This document shows, one piece after another, positions 1-8,462 of a stretch of DNA of 64,000 bases (its first letter is position 1; every line of letters begins with the position of its first letter). Source of the stretch: Frigidibacter sp. (GTDB lineage: Bacteria; Pseudomonadota; Alphaproteobacteria; Rhodobacterales; Rhodobacteraceae); the NCBI RefSeq assembly GCF_030695035.1, contig NZ_JAUYTT010000008.1, forward strand, positions 958,118 to 1,022,117, given 5' to 3'. The notes beneath the pieces were generated by a model that was not told where the DNA came from, did not search any database, and was given only the letters and a program-made list of their open reading frames with translations. Position numbers and translations under genes: made by a program.

Positions 1-313
1 GGCGCTCATCCTGTTCAAAGGTCGCCAGCATCTCGATCCCGGCAGATTCCAGAAACCCCAGCGGATCCTCATGGCCCGTCTCGGCCGCGGTCTCGATCAG
101 GGCAACCTGCACCGGCCGGCTACGATTGTGCAGTGCCTCCAGCAGGTCGCCCTTGTCCATGAAATGCCAATAGAGCGCGCCGCGGGTCACCCCGGCGCGG
201 CGCGAAATCTTTTCCAGGGTCGAGGCGGCGACGCCCTGACTGCAGAACAACTCTTCGGCGGCATCAAGAATAGCCTGCCGAGTGTGTTCCGCGTCCTCCT
301 TGCTTCTGCGCAT
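1..313 (-). CDS. TetR/AcrR-family repressor (3' part outside window)
   Basis: The reverse strand opens with ATG at 311-313 and reads MRRSKEDAEHTRQAILDAA, the usual N-terminus of AcrR/TtgR-type repressors. It is followed by the recognition helix segment AGVTRGALYWHF at about residues 35-50. About 104 residues are present; the ligand-binding C-terminal domain lies beyond the left edge. The gene is divergent from the outer-membrane efflux lipoprotein at 445, and the 130-bp gap holds a palindrome resembling the AcrR operator. It therefore most likely represses both itself and that efflux gene in response to toxic hydrophobic compounds. The family is clear; ligand and targets are inferred. Confidence 0.88.
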   Translation of the reverse strand, partial: MRRSKEDAEHTRQAILDAAEELFCSQGVAASTLEKISRRAGVTRGALYWHFMDKGDLLEALHNRSRPVQVALIETAAETGHEDPLGFLESAGIEMLATFEQDER

Positions 314-340
314 ACGAATCTCCCTGAAGTGTTGGCTCTC

Positions 341-368
341 TTTACAAACATGCGTGCATGTATGTAAA
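341..368. promoter_or_regulatory. AcrR-type operator between tetR and the efflux lipoprotein gene
   Basis: TTTACAAACATG (341-352), four bases, then CATGTATGTAAA (357-368): 12-bp arms with one mismatch. The arms resemble the AcrR operator of enterobacteria, whose half-site is TACATACATT. The site sits between two divergent genes, 28 bp from the regulator start and 76 bp from the efflux start, where one dimer pair could repress both. Confidence 0.7.
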
Positions 369-444
369 GAGAGAATCATAACAGCCGGACGTTGACAGAA
401 AGTTCGGCTCGGCGGGCAAGCCCAAGCACAAAGGAGAGCCGCAT

Positions 445-1848
445 ATGCTGCGGAGCACAGTGACACACCCGATCCAGGCCTCCGGCCCTGCCCCGCTTTC
501 ACGGCGGCATCTGCTCCTCTGGGGCGGCTCGGCGCTGGCATTGGCCGGTTGCACACAGGTCACCTATCAGGCCCCCGAAACGGATGCCGGGGCGGCCTTT
601 GAACAGGGCTCGCCAGCGCGTCAAGGCGCGGCGGCGACACGCACATGGTGGCTGTCGTTCCGCGACCAGAACCTTGACCGGCTGATCGAGGCCGGGATGA
701 TGCGCAACCTCGATGTGCGCCAGGCGGTGGAAGCGATCGCCGAGGCGCGGGCCTCTGCCGCCGGTGTGGCCGCGAACGACCTGCCGCAAATCAGCGCGAA
801 TGGCGCTGCGCAACGCGGAAACGAGGGAACCGGCACCGCTGAAACCTCGACCGCGGGCGCCAACGTATCGTGGATGATCGACGTCTTTGGCGCCAATAGC
901 AATTCGCGCCGCGCCGCCACGGCAGAGCTGGACGCGGCCTATGCCTCGGCCGATGTGGCGCGGCTGGTGATGCAAAGCGGGATCGCCAATGCCTATATCG
1001 ACCTGCGCTATCAGCAGGCCAGCGTCGCCCTGACCCGCAAGTCGCTGGAAAGCCGGCGCAGCAGCCTTGAACTGACCAAGAGCCAGTTCGATGCTGGCGC
1101 GACCGACCGGCTTGCCGTCCTTCAGGCCGAGCAGCTTGTGGCCGAGGGCGAGGCGCAATTGCCGGCGTACGAGACCGGAGCGGATCAGGCGATGGCGCGG
1201 CTTGCCACGCTGACGGCGCAGCGCATCGCCACCCTGCGCCCCGCCTTGCAGCGCAGCGCCGGCCAGCCCCGCCCCCGCTTCAACGCCAGTGTCGGCCTGC
1301 CGGCCGAGGTGATCCGCGCCCGACCCGACCTGAGGGTGGCCGAGCGGACCTATGCCTCGGCGGTGTTCAACATCGGGGTCGCCAAGGCGGCCTTCTATCC
1401 GTCGCTGTCGCTGTCGGGGAACATCCAGCCCACCAATATTGAGGGCGGCAATATCACCACCTGGGCGCTTGGGCCCTCGCTCAACCTGCCGATCTTCACC
1501 GGCGGCGCCAATAAAGCGAACCTTACCCGCGCCGAAAGCCGCGCCGTGCAAGCGCGCCTGGCCTGGGAGAGCGCGGTGCTGAACGCCATCGAAGAGGTGG
1601 AAAGCAGCCTTGCCGCCTATCGCCGCGACGCGCGCAACGTGGCTGCGCAGCAGAAGCTGGTCGAGACATCGCTCGAGGCGCTGGACCTGACGCGCACGAA
1701 CTTCAGTGTCGGCGCGGGTGCGTTCAACGATGTGCTGGATTCCGAGCGCAGCTATCTGCAGGCCCAGCAATCGCTCGCCGCGGCCCTGCAGCAGCAGGCC
1801 GCGAACTTCATCAGCCTCAGCGTGGCCGCGGCCGGCGGGGCGCAGTGA
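445..1848 (+). CDS. RND efflux outer-membrane lipoprotein (OprM/NodT family)
   Basis: This 467-residue protein is the usual length for outer-membrane factors of tripartite efflux pumps. The N-terminus has a basic start, the hydrophobic stretch HLLLWGGSALALAG and a lipobox LAGC, so it should be a lipoprotein. Two TolC-type repeats follow (about 70-260 and 280-460), with AYIDLRYQQASVAL in the first and the family-typical RPDLRVAERTYASA and FYPSLSLSGNI in the second. An AAAGGAGAG ribosome site precedes the ATG at 445. No periplasmic adaptor or RND pump is adjacent, so it either serves a pump encoded elsewhere or one left of the window. Regulation by the divergent TetR protein is inferred. Confidence 0.9.
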   Translation: MLRSTVTHPIQASGPAPLSRRHLLLWGGSALALAGCTQVTYQAPETDAGAAFEQGSPARQGAAATRTWWLSFRDQNLDRLIEAGMMRNLDVRQAVEAIAEARASAAGVAANDLPQISANGAAQRGNEGTGTAETSTAGANVSWMIDVFGANSNSRRAATAELDAAYASADVARLVMQSGIANAYIDLRYQQASVALTRKSLESRRSSLELTKSQFDAGATDRLAVLQAEQLVAEGEAQLPAYETGADQAMARLATLTAQRIATLRPALQRSAGQPRPRFNASVGLPAEVIRARPDLRVAERTYASAVFNIGVAKAAFYPSLSLSGNIQPTNIEGGNITTWALGPSLNLPIFTGGANKANLTRAESRAVQARLAWESAVLNAIEEVESSLAAYRRDARNVAAQQKLVETSLEALDLTRTNFSVGAGAFNDVLDSERSYLQAQQSLAAALQQQAANFISLSVAAAGGAQ

Positions 1849-1857
1849 ACAGGGGCC

Positions 1858-1881
1858 GGGGGCGCGGATTGCAGCGCCCCC
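1858..1881 (+). terminator. Hairpin after the efflux gene, possible terminator
   Basis: GGGGGCGC, an 8-base loop, and GCGCCCCC form a perfect 8-bp stem 9 bases after the stop codon. No T-run follows, so termination would be weak or factor-assisted. Confidence 0.4.
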
Positions 1882-2091
1882 GCCCGCCTGTGCCGGTTGC
1901 GCCTCTGGTCAACGGCCAGGGTGCGGCCGACGCGTGATCCGGCGCGCTGGCGTGAGGATGGCCAGCGGACTCCCCTCCCCGCGGCAACCGCCTGATCGCG
2001 CCGGGGCCAAGCCTGCACATCGGGTGGCGCTTGTTTACCGCCCTTGAAGGCGGTGGCTGTGCCTTGCCTGCCATGTTACAGAAAGGTATCA

Positions 2092-2106
2092 GAACAAAAC
2101 AGGAAC
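2092..2106. promoter_or_regulatory. Alphaproteobacterial LexA (SOS) box
   Basis: GAAC (2092-2095), seven bases, GAAC (2103-2106). On the other strand this is the GTTC-N7-GTTC direct repeat bound by LexA in alphaproteobacteria. It lies directly upstream of imuA-imuB-dnaE2, a cassette known to be LexA-controlled in many relatives, so DNA damage induction is expected. Confidence 0.85.
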
Positions 2107-2113
2107 ATGAGTT

Positions 2114-2839
2114 GTGATTCCGTGTGCCATGACCCGGTCATATATGCGAGCGACCCCAGCATTGCCGTCTTCTCGCACCGGGTCAGATCGGGGCGGGGAA
2201 AAGCGGGACGTGGCTGTGTTGTCCGAGATTTTCGCGGAGACCGGGGCCGAGGCGGCGGCGGCCGGATTCGTTCTGGCGCAGCTTGGCCCGGGGCCCGGCC
2301 CGGTTCTGTGGCTTCAGGACCGGATGGCCCTGCGCGAGAGCGGGCGGCCCTCTTTGCCCGGGTTGGGGCTCCGCCGGCCGTTGTTGCTGATGCAGCTGTC
2401 CCGGCCCCTGGACGTATTGGCCGCGGCCGAAGAGGGGTTGCGCTGCAAGGCGCTGGCCGCAGTGGTGGCCGAACTGCGTGGCAACCCGCCGGCGCTGACC
2501 TTCACCGCCCTGAAACGACTTGCGCTGCGGGCCGAGGCGGCCGGCGTGCCCTGCTGGCTGATCCGGCAGGGCGCGGCTGCCGATCTGAGCGCGGCGCGCG
2601 ACCGCTGGCGCATTGCCACGCGCCCTTCGGCCGCCCATCCCGACGACCCGCGCGCCCCGGGCGATCCGCGCTGGCAGGTCGAGTTGTTCCGCTCGCGCGA
2701 CAAGCGGCCCGGCATATGGGTGGCGCATCATGAGCGCGGGGCAGACGGGGCGGCGGATCGTGTCGATCTGGTTGCCGCACTTCCCGATGGAGCGGTGGCG
2801 GCAGCAGGCCGCCCACCTGGGAAATCCGCTATCCGATGA
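2114..2839 (+). CDS. imuA: ImuA, SOS-induced RecA-like accessory protein
   Basis: ImuA is a RecA/SulA-like protein that works with ImuB and the polymerase DnaE2 in damage-induced mutagenesis. Family features visible are EIFAETGAEAAAAGFVLAQL near residue 38, GPVLWLQDRMALRESGRP near 65-80, TFTALKRLALRAEAAGVPCW near 135-150 and WQVELFRSRDKRPGIW near 190. The frame opens with GTG at 2114, right after the SOS box. Family similarity begins only near residue 35, so the true start may be ATG 2129 or GTG 2210. The 3' end overlaps imuB by 110 bp, as is common in this cassette. Confidence 0.82.
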   Translation: MIPCAMTRSYMRATPALPSSRTGSDRGGEKRDVAVLSEIFAETGAEAAAAGFVLAQLGPGPGPVLWLQDRMALRESGRPSLPGLGLRRPLLLMQLSRPLDVLAAAEEGLRCKALAAVVAELRGNPPALTFTALKRLALRAEAAGVPCWLIRQGAAADLSAARDRWRIATRPSAAHPDDPRAPGDPRWQVELFRSRDKRPGIWVAHHERGADGAADRVDLVAALPDGAVAAAGRPPGKSAIR

Positions 2840-4277
2840 CCTACCGCTGGCGCTGGTCGTCGAGGGGCCGCACGGGCCGGTGATCCATGCCGCAAGCCGC
2901 GCTGCGCATCTGGCCGGGGTGACGGCGGGCGCAAGGCTGACCGATATGCGCGCGCTCTGCCCGGCGCTGCGGGTGGACTATGCCGACCCCGGGGCGGACC
3001 GCGCCGCGCTGGACCGGCTGGCGCTGTGGGCGCGGCGCTGGTGCCCCTGGACCGTGGCCGATCCCTGGGCGGCAGAGGGCGCGGGGCATGGGCTGATCCT
3101 TGACACCACCGGGTCCGATCATCTTTGGGGCGGCGAGGGCCCGATGCTGGACGGGATCGAGGCCAGCCTGTCCACGCTGGGGTTTTCCGCGCGGCTGGCG
3201 CTGGCGCCCAGCTGGGGCGCGGCCTGGGCGCTGGCGCGGTTCGGGCCGGTGCGGGCGATCTGGCGCAGGGCCGGCGATCTGGACCCGCTGCCGGTGGCGG
3301 CCCTGCGGCTGGATGCGGACACGGTGCTGCTTTTGAACCGGCTGGGGCTGCGCACGATCGGGCTGCTCTCCGCGCTGCCCCGGCTGTCGCTGGCGCGCCG
3401 GTTCTTGCGGGCAGAGGCGGCGCAGAACCCGCTGATCCGGCTGGACCAGCTGACGGGCCATCTGGCCGAACCGATCTCTCCCCCCGGCCTGGCAGAGCTG
3501 TTCCGCGCCGATGCCCGCCTGGCCGAGCCGATCTTCGACCCCGCCCATCAGCTGCCGGGCCTTTGCGCCACTCTGTGCGAGCAGCTGGCCCGGGCCCATC
3601 GCGGCGCGCGCCGGCTGCGGCTGACCGTCTATCGCACCGATGGCGAGACCAGCCGGATCGAGGCTGCCTGCGCCCTGCCCGCCCGGGATCCCGCCCATCT
3701 GGCCTTCCTGTTCCGCGACCGGCTGGACCGGATCGACCCCGGCTTTGGCTTCGACCTCATCTCGCTCGAGGCGCCGCAGACCGAACCGCTTGGCACCAGG
3801 CAGACCGATCTTGCCGGCGGCACCGATGCCCCGCTGGAGCTGTCGCATCTGGTGGACCGGCTGACCGCCCGCTTTGGCCGCGCCGCACTGGCGCAGCTGC
3901 AGCCCGTGGCCAGCCATATCCCCGAACGCGCCGAACGGCGCGCGGATCCGGCGGCGGCGCCTGTGCTGCAACTGGCCGTCACAGCCCGCCCGCAGCGTCT
4001 GCTGGACCCGGCCGAAGAGGTGACGGTGCTCTATGCCGTGCCCGAAGGCCCGCCCGGCCAGTTCCGCTGGCGCCGCCGCATCTACCGTGTCGCCCGCTAT
4101 CAGGGGCCCGAACGCATCGCCCCCGAATGGTGGCAGGACCGCCCCGGCACCCGGCTGCGCGATTATTTCAAGGTCGAGGACGCGCTTGGCCACCGCTTCT
4201 GGCTGTACCGTGAGGGGCTGCAGGGCGATGGCCGCGGCGGCGCGCCGCGCTGGTTCGTGCACGGGATCTTCACCTGA
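2730..4277 (+). CDS. imuB: ImuB, catalytically dead Y-family polymerase homologue
   Basis: This 515-residue protein belongs to the DNA polymerase Y group. Its N-terminus reads RIVSIWLPHFPMERW where active Pol IV has an MDxDxFFAxVE motif, so the catalytic acidic residues are missing, as in characterised ImuB proteins. ImuB is known to act as a hub that binds the beta clamp, ImuA and DnaE2. The helix-hairpin-helix region (LLNRLGLRTIGLLSALP) lies near residues 205-220, and the C-terminus carries the WRRRIYRVARYQGPERI segment typical of the family. I chose ATG 2730 rather than the upstream ATG 2613 because family similarity begins there. It overlaps dnaE2 by one base. Confidence 0.9.
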   Translation: MSAGQTGRRIVSIWLPHFPMERWRQQAAHLGNPLSDDLPLALVVEGPHGPVIHAASRAAHLAGVTAGARLTDMRALCPALRVDYADPGADRAALDRLALWARRWCPWTVADPWAAEGAGHGLILDTTGSDHLWGGEGPMLDGIEASLSTLGFSARLALAPSWGAAWALARFGPVRAIWRRAGDLDPLPVAALRLDADTVLLLNRLGLRTIGLLSALPRLSLARRFLRAEAAQNPLIRLDQLTGHLAEPISPPGLAELFRADARLAEPIFDPAHQLPGLCATLCEQLARAHRGARRLRLTVYRTDGETSRIEAACALPARDPAHLAFLFRDRLDRIDPGFGFDLISLEAPQTEPLGTRQTDLAGGTDAPLELSHLVDRLTARFGRAALAQLQPVASHIPERAERRADPAAAPVLQLAVTARPQRLLDPAEEVTVLYAVPEGPPGQFRWRRRIYRVARYQGPERIAPEWWQDRPGTRLRDYFKVEDALGHRFWLYREGLQGDGRGGAPRWFVHGIFT

Positions 4278-7200
4278 TGCCCGACAGCGACAATCACCGC
4301 ATCCGCAAGACGCTGACCGGAGAGTTTCCGCACAACCCGCGCGCGGAGTATGTCGAGCTGGGGGTGACCACGGCCTATTCCTTCTTGCGCGGCGCCTCCG
4401 ATGCCAGCGAGCTTGTGGCCGCAGCCCATGCGCTTGGCCATGATGCGCTTGGCGTGGCCGATCTCAACACGATGGCCGGGGTGGTGCGGATCCATGCCGA
4501 GGCGCGCAAGGCCGGCTTGCGCCCCGTCATCGGCTGCCGCCTGCGGCTGGTGACGGGCGAGGAGTTTCTGGCCTATCCGCGGGATCGCGCCGCCTATGGC
4601 CGGCTCTGCACGCTGCTGACCCGGGGCAAGCGGCAGGACGGCGAGGGCCGCTGGCAGGCCAAGGGCGTCTGCGATATCACGCTTGCCGATCTGGCCGACC
4701 ATGCCGAGGGGGTGCAACTGATCGCCTTGCCCGATGCCAGGTTGCTGCGCCGCCTGCCCGATCTGCTGCGCCACCTGCCCGGCCTGCGCCATATCGCCGT
4801 CAGCCACCTTTATCGCGGGGATGACCGGGCGCGGATCACCCGGCTGGACCGTCTGGCACGGGCGCATGGGATCGGCATCCTTGCCACGAACGATGTCCAT
4901 TACCACGCCGCCGAACGCCGCCCGCTGCAAGATGTGATGACCTGCATCCGCGAAAAGACCACGATCCACCGGGCGGGATTCTTGCTCGATGCCAATGCCG
5001 AACGGCATCTGAAATCGCCCGCCGAGATGATCCGCCTGTTCGCCGACTGGCCCCATGCCATCCGCGCCACCCGTGCCGTGGCCGATGCCTGCACCTTCAG
5101 CCTGGACGAACTGGCCTATCACTATCCACAAGAAACCGTGCCCGAGGGCGAAACCCCGCAAAGCCAGCTGGACAAGCTGACATGGGCGGGGGCAGCACAG
5201 TGCTATCCGGGAGGCATTCCGCAAAAGGTACGCGGCCTGCTGGTCAAGGAACTGGAGGTCATCGGGCTGAAGAAGATCCCGCAGTATTTCCTGACCGTCC
5301 ACGAAATCGTCCTCTGGGCACGCGAGAGGGGCATCCTGTGCCAAGGCCGCGGCTCCGCCGCCAATTCGGCAGTGTGCTACGCGCTTGGCATCACCTCGGT
5401 CGATCCGGCCGAACAGGAGCTGCTGTTCGAGCGGTTCATCAGCATGGACCGGGACGAGCCGCCAGATATCGACGTGGATTTCGAACATGAACGCCGCGAG
5501 GAGGTGATCCAGCACATCTATGCCAAATACGGCCGCCACCGCGCCGGGCTTTGCGCCACCGTCATCCACTATCGCCCGCGGTCAGCCATCCGCGAGGTGG
5601 GCAAGGTCATGGGCCTGTCCGAGGATGTGACGGCAGCGCTGGCCAAGACCGTCTGGGGCAGCTGGGGCACCAGCATGGGCGAGGCCAATTCGGCCGAGGC
5701 CGGGGTGGACCTGACCGATCCGCTGTTGTTGCGCACGATCCGGCTGGCCGAGCAGATGATCGGGATGCCGCGCCACCTGTCGCAGCATGTCGGCGGCTTC
5801 ATCCTGACCGAGGGGCCGCTGCACGAAACCGTGCCCATCGGCAATGCCGCAATGCCGGACCGCAGCTTCATCGAATGGGACAAGGACGACATTGACGAAC
5901 TGGGAATCCTGAAGGTCGATGTCCTCGCTTTGGGAATGCTGACCTGCATCCGCAAATGCTTTGGCCTGCTGCAAGGCCATTACGGGGTGGAGTACGACCT
6001 TGCCTCGGTGCCGCCGGATGACACGGCCACCTATGACATGCTGTGCCGGGGCGACAGCGTCGGGGTCTTCCAGGTGGAAAGCCGGGCACAGATGAACATG
6101 CTGCCCCGGCTGAAGCCGCGCCGGTTCTACGATCTGGTGATCGAGGTCGCCATCGTCCGCCCCGGCCCGATCCAGGGTGACATGGTGCATCCCTATCTGC
6201 GGCGGCGGGGCGGGACAGAGCCGGTGCTCTACCCCTCGCCCGGCCCCGAACATCCGCAGGACGAGCTGAAGACCATCCTGGGGCGCACCCTCGGCGTGCC
6301 GATCTTTCAGGAACAGGCGATGAAGATCGCCATGGAGGCCGCCCGCTTCTCCTCGGCCGAGGCCAATGAGCTGCGCCGCGCGATGGCCACCTTCCGCTCG
6401 CGCGGCACGATCGGCCGGCTTGAGGATCTGATGGTCGGCCGGATGGTCACGCGCGGTTATGATCCCGAATTTGCCCGGCGCTGCTTCAACCAGATCAAGG
6501 GCTTTGGCGATTACGGATTTCCCGAAAGCCATGCCGTCAGCTTCGCGCTGCTGGTCTATGTCTCGTCCTGGCTGAAATGCCACTATCCGGCGGCCTTTGC
6601 CTGCGGCCTGCTGAACTCTCAGCCGATGGGCTTTTACGCCCCCGCCCAGATCGTGCGGGACGCCCGCGAGCACGGGGTCGAGGTCCGCGAGGCGGATGTG
6701 AATTTCAGCGACTGGGACAGCACGCTGGAACCTGCCGGGGCCGGCTTTGCCCTGCGGCTGGGGCTGCGGCAGGTGGATGGCCTGGCGCGCGAGGCGGCCG
6801 AACGGCTGATGCGGGCGCGGGACGAGCCCTTTGCGGGCCTGCCCGATCTTGCCGCCCGTGCCGGGCTGAACGGCCGGGCGATCCGCGCGCTGGCCGCGGC
6901 CGATGCCTTCCGCTCTGCCGGGCTGGACCGGCGCGCGGCGCTGTGGGAGGCGAAGGCGCTGAAGGACGCGCCCGACCTGCCGCTGTTCCGCACCGGGCAG
7001 GACGAGGGCGCGGAACCCGTTGCCCGGCTGCCGCAAATGCCGCTTTGCGAGCAGGTGGTGGCCGATTACCAGACCCTGCGCCTGTCGCTGAAGGCGCATC
7101 CCATGTCTTTCCTGCGGACCAGCATGGCCCGGCAGGGCTTCGTGCGCGCCGCCGACCTGTCGCGGCTCGGCAATGGCCGGCGCCTGAAACTGGCCGGGCT

Positions 7201-7561
7201 GGTGCTGGTGCGCCAGCGCCCGGGCAGTGCCAAGGGCGTGTGCTTCATCACGCTGGAGGATGAAAGCGGCGTGGCGAACCTTGTCGTCTGGCCCAAGGTG
7301 ATGGCCAGCTTCCGCAAGGCGATCATGACCGCCCGGCTACTGCAGGTGACGGGCCGCCTGCAACAAGATCCGGCCTCGGGCGTGACCCATGTCGTCGCCG
7401 AAAGTCTTGAGGATCGCAGCGACATCCTTCTGCGGCTGTCCGACCGCAGCCTTGCGCCCCCGCTTGCCCGCGCCGATGAGGTCAAGAAGCCGATCCCTGC
7501 CCCGACCCTCGGCCATCCTCGCAACGCCAGGATCATCCCCGGATCACGGGATTTCCACTGA
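4277..7561 (+). CDS. dnaE2: Error-prone DNA polymerase DnaE2 (ImuC)
   Basis: This is a C-family polymerase of 1094 residues, the normal DnaE2 size. An N-terminal PHP domain begins at YVELGVTTAYSFLRGASDAS (about 25). The palm contains PPDIDVDFEHERREEV near 395, with the two catalytic aspartates. PGPIQGDMVHPYLRRRGG lies near 630, the helix-hairpin-helix region near 860-890, and a C-terminal OB fold (ITLEDESGVANLVVWP) near 990. It performs translesion synthesis with ImuA and ImuB. Its ATG shares one base with the imuB stop (TGATG), indicating translational coupling. It should be induced through the LexA box at 2092. The chromosome should carry a separate replicative dnaE. Confidence 0.95.
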   Translation: MPDSDNHRIRKTLTGEFPHNPRAEYVELGVTTAYSFLRGASDASELVAAAHALGHDALGVADLNTMAGVVRIHAEARKAGLRPVIGCRLRLVTGEEFLAYPRDRAAYGRLCTLLTRGKRQDGEGRWQAKGVCDITLADLADHAEGVQLIALPDARLLRRLPDLLRHLPGLRHIAVSHLYRGDDRARITRLDRLARAHGIGILATNDVHYHAAERRPLQDVMTCIREKTTIHRAGFLLDANAERHLKSPAEMIRLFADWPHAIRATRAVADACTFSLDELAYHYPQETVPEGETPQSQLDKLTWAGAAQCYPGGIPQKVRGLLVKELEVIGLKKIPQYFLTVHEIVLWARERGILCQGRGSAANSAVCYALGITSVDPAEQELLFERFISMDRDEPPDIDVDFEHERREEVIQHIYAKYGRHRAGLCATVIHYRPRSAIREVGKVMGLSEDVTAALAKTVWGSWGTSMGEANSAEAGVDLTDPLLLRTIRLAEQMIGMPRHLSQHVGGFILTEGPLHETVPIGNAAMPDRSFIEWDKDDIDELGILKVDVLALGMLTCIRKCFGLLQGHYGVEYDLASVPPDDTATYDMLCRGDSVGVFQVESRAQMNMLPRLKPRRFYDLVIEVAIVRPGPIQGDMVHPYLRRRGGTEPVLYPSPGPEHPQDELKTILGRTLGVPIFQEQAMKIAMEAARFSSAEANELRRAMATFRSRGTIGRLEDLMVGRMVTRGYDPEFARRCFNQIKGFGDYGFPESHAVSFALLVYVSSWLKCHYPAAFACGLLNSQPMGFYAPAQIVRDAREHGVEVREADVNFSDWDSTLEPAGAGFALRLGLRQVDGLAREAAERLMRARDEPFAGLPDLAARAGLNGRAIRALAAADAFRSAGLDRRAALWEAKALKDAPDLPLFRTGQDEGAEPVARLPQMPLCEQVVADYQTLRLSLKAHPMSFLRTSMARQGFVRAADLSRLGNGRRLKLAGLVLVRQRPGSAKGVCFITLEDESGVANLVVWPKVMASFRKAIMTARLLQVTGRLQQDPASGVTHVVAESLEDRSDILLRLSDRSLAPPLARADEVKKPIPAPTLGHPRNARIIPGSRDFH

Positions 7562-7782
7562 GACGTTTGCCAAGAATACCCGCGGCCCGCCGCAGCGCGG
7601 GCGACGTTGCGCCAGCGCGACGACGAAGGCCGTTTGTGCGGTGCGGCCGCGGGCATGGCCCGGTTCGGGCAAGCGCCTCCCTCGCCCTGCGGCTCGCACC
7701 TCCGGGAACCGTCAAACGCGTAGGGATACGGCTGGCGTTCAGGTCCGTCGGGCGCCCGCCTGGCCGAAAGAAGCCCATAGCG

Positions 7783-8403
7783 TTACCGCTCCATCGCGCC
7801 CTTGCCGGCCATGATCTTGGGTCTTGCCCGCACGATCCGGGCAACCCGCGTGGCAGAGGTCTTGGCCGAGGACAGGTGGATCACATAGCTGGTCTGCCGC
7901 CCGGGGGTGAGGGCGTGGAAGGCCTCGGCAAGGTCCGGGTCGGCGTCCATCGCTTCAATCAGCTCATCTGGCAACTCGCGGACGGTGTCGTCCTTCGGGG
8001 GCCTCAGCCCCGCCTCGGCATAGCTCTTCGCCTCGGCCAGGTAAGCGCCGATCACCCACGCCCTGCCCGCCACCTGGTCATTGCCCGTAAAGCGGATCAT
8101 GTCCGCGTGCCGGGTGTTCGGCCCTTGCTTTTCCAGCACCCCCTCCGGATCCTTCATCAGCGCGGCATTGAAGAAACTCAGGCGGAAGTCGCCGCGGAAG
8201 GCCCCGATGATGGCGATGTTGCGCCCGGCATGGGTGTAGCAGGGATGGCCCCATTTCACCGTCTCGGTCAGCACGGCCGCAAGACACAGGCCCCGTAGCG
8301 CCGTCAGCCCGCGCTGCCAGGCGAGCACCGAGCAATCGGGCGTGGCGAAACGCTCACAGCGGCCGCAGCCTTTGGTGAAATAGTCCTCGATCTCGGAGAT
8401 CAT
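7783..8403 (-). CDS. YdeI/OmpD-associated, DUF1801-type protein
   Basis: This 206-residue soluble protein has the YdhG/DUF1801 core TVKWGHPCYTHAGRNIAIIGAF (hydrophobic strand followed by a small-molecule-like pocket) near residues 47-68, and a C-terminal YdeI-like segment TPGRQTSYVIHLSSAKTSATRVARI near 165-190. Biochemical function is not established for the family; in enterobacteria ydeI is linked to stress and peptide resistance. N-terminal cysteines (CGRC at 13-16, C24) are noticeable. The gene stands alone between dnaE2 and nirV on the opposite strand. The 221-bp gap on its left shows no further gene. Confidence 0.72.
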   Translation of the reverse strand: MISEIEDYFTKGCGRCERFATPDCSVLAWQRGLTALRGLCLAAVLTETVKWGHPCYTHAGRNIAIIGAFRGDFRLSFFNAALMKDPEGVLEKQGPNTRHADMIRFTGNDQVAGRAWVIGAYLAEAKSYAEAGLRPPKDDTVRELPDELIEAMDADPDLAEAFHALTPGRQTSYVIHLSSAKTSATRVARIVRARPKIMAGKGAMER

Positions 8404-8462
8404 CGGCCTCGGGTCTCCCGGTCACACCCGCAGCCTACCGCCGATCCGCCCGTCCGCCAACC

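Noticed and set aside
499..1770. Long minus-strand frame of 423 codons opposite the efflux lipoprotein gene
   Set aside because: It is antisense to a clear family member, its residues are Arg/Gly/Ala-rich as expected from shadow frames in GC-rich DNA, and it shows no motif.
2841..4262. Minus-strand 473-codon frame opposite imuB
   Set aside because: Antisense shadow; composition without motifs, while imuB on the plus strand is well supported.
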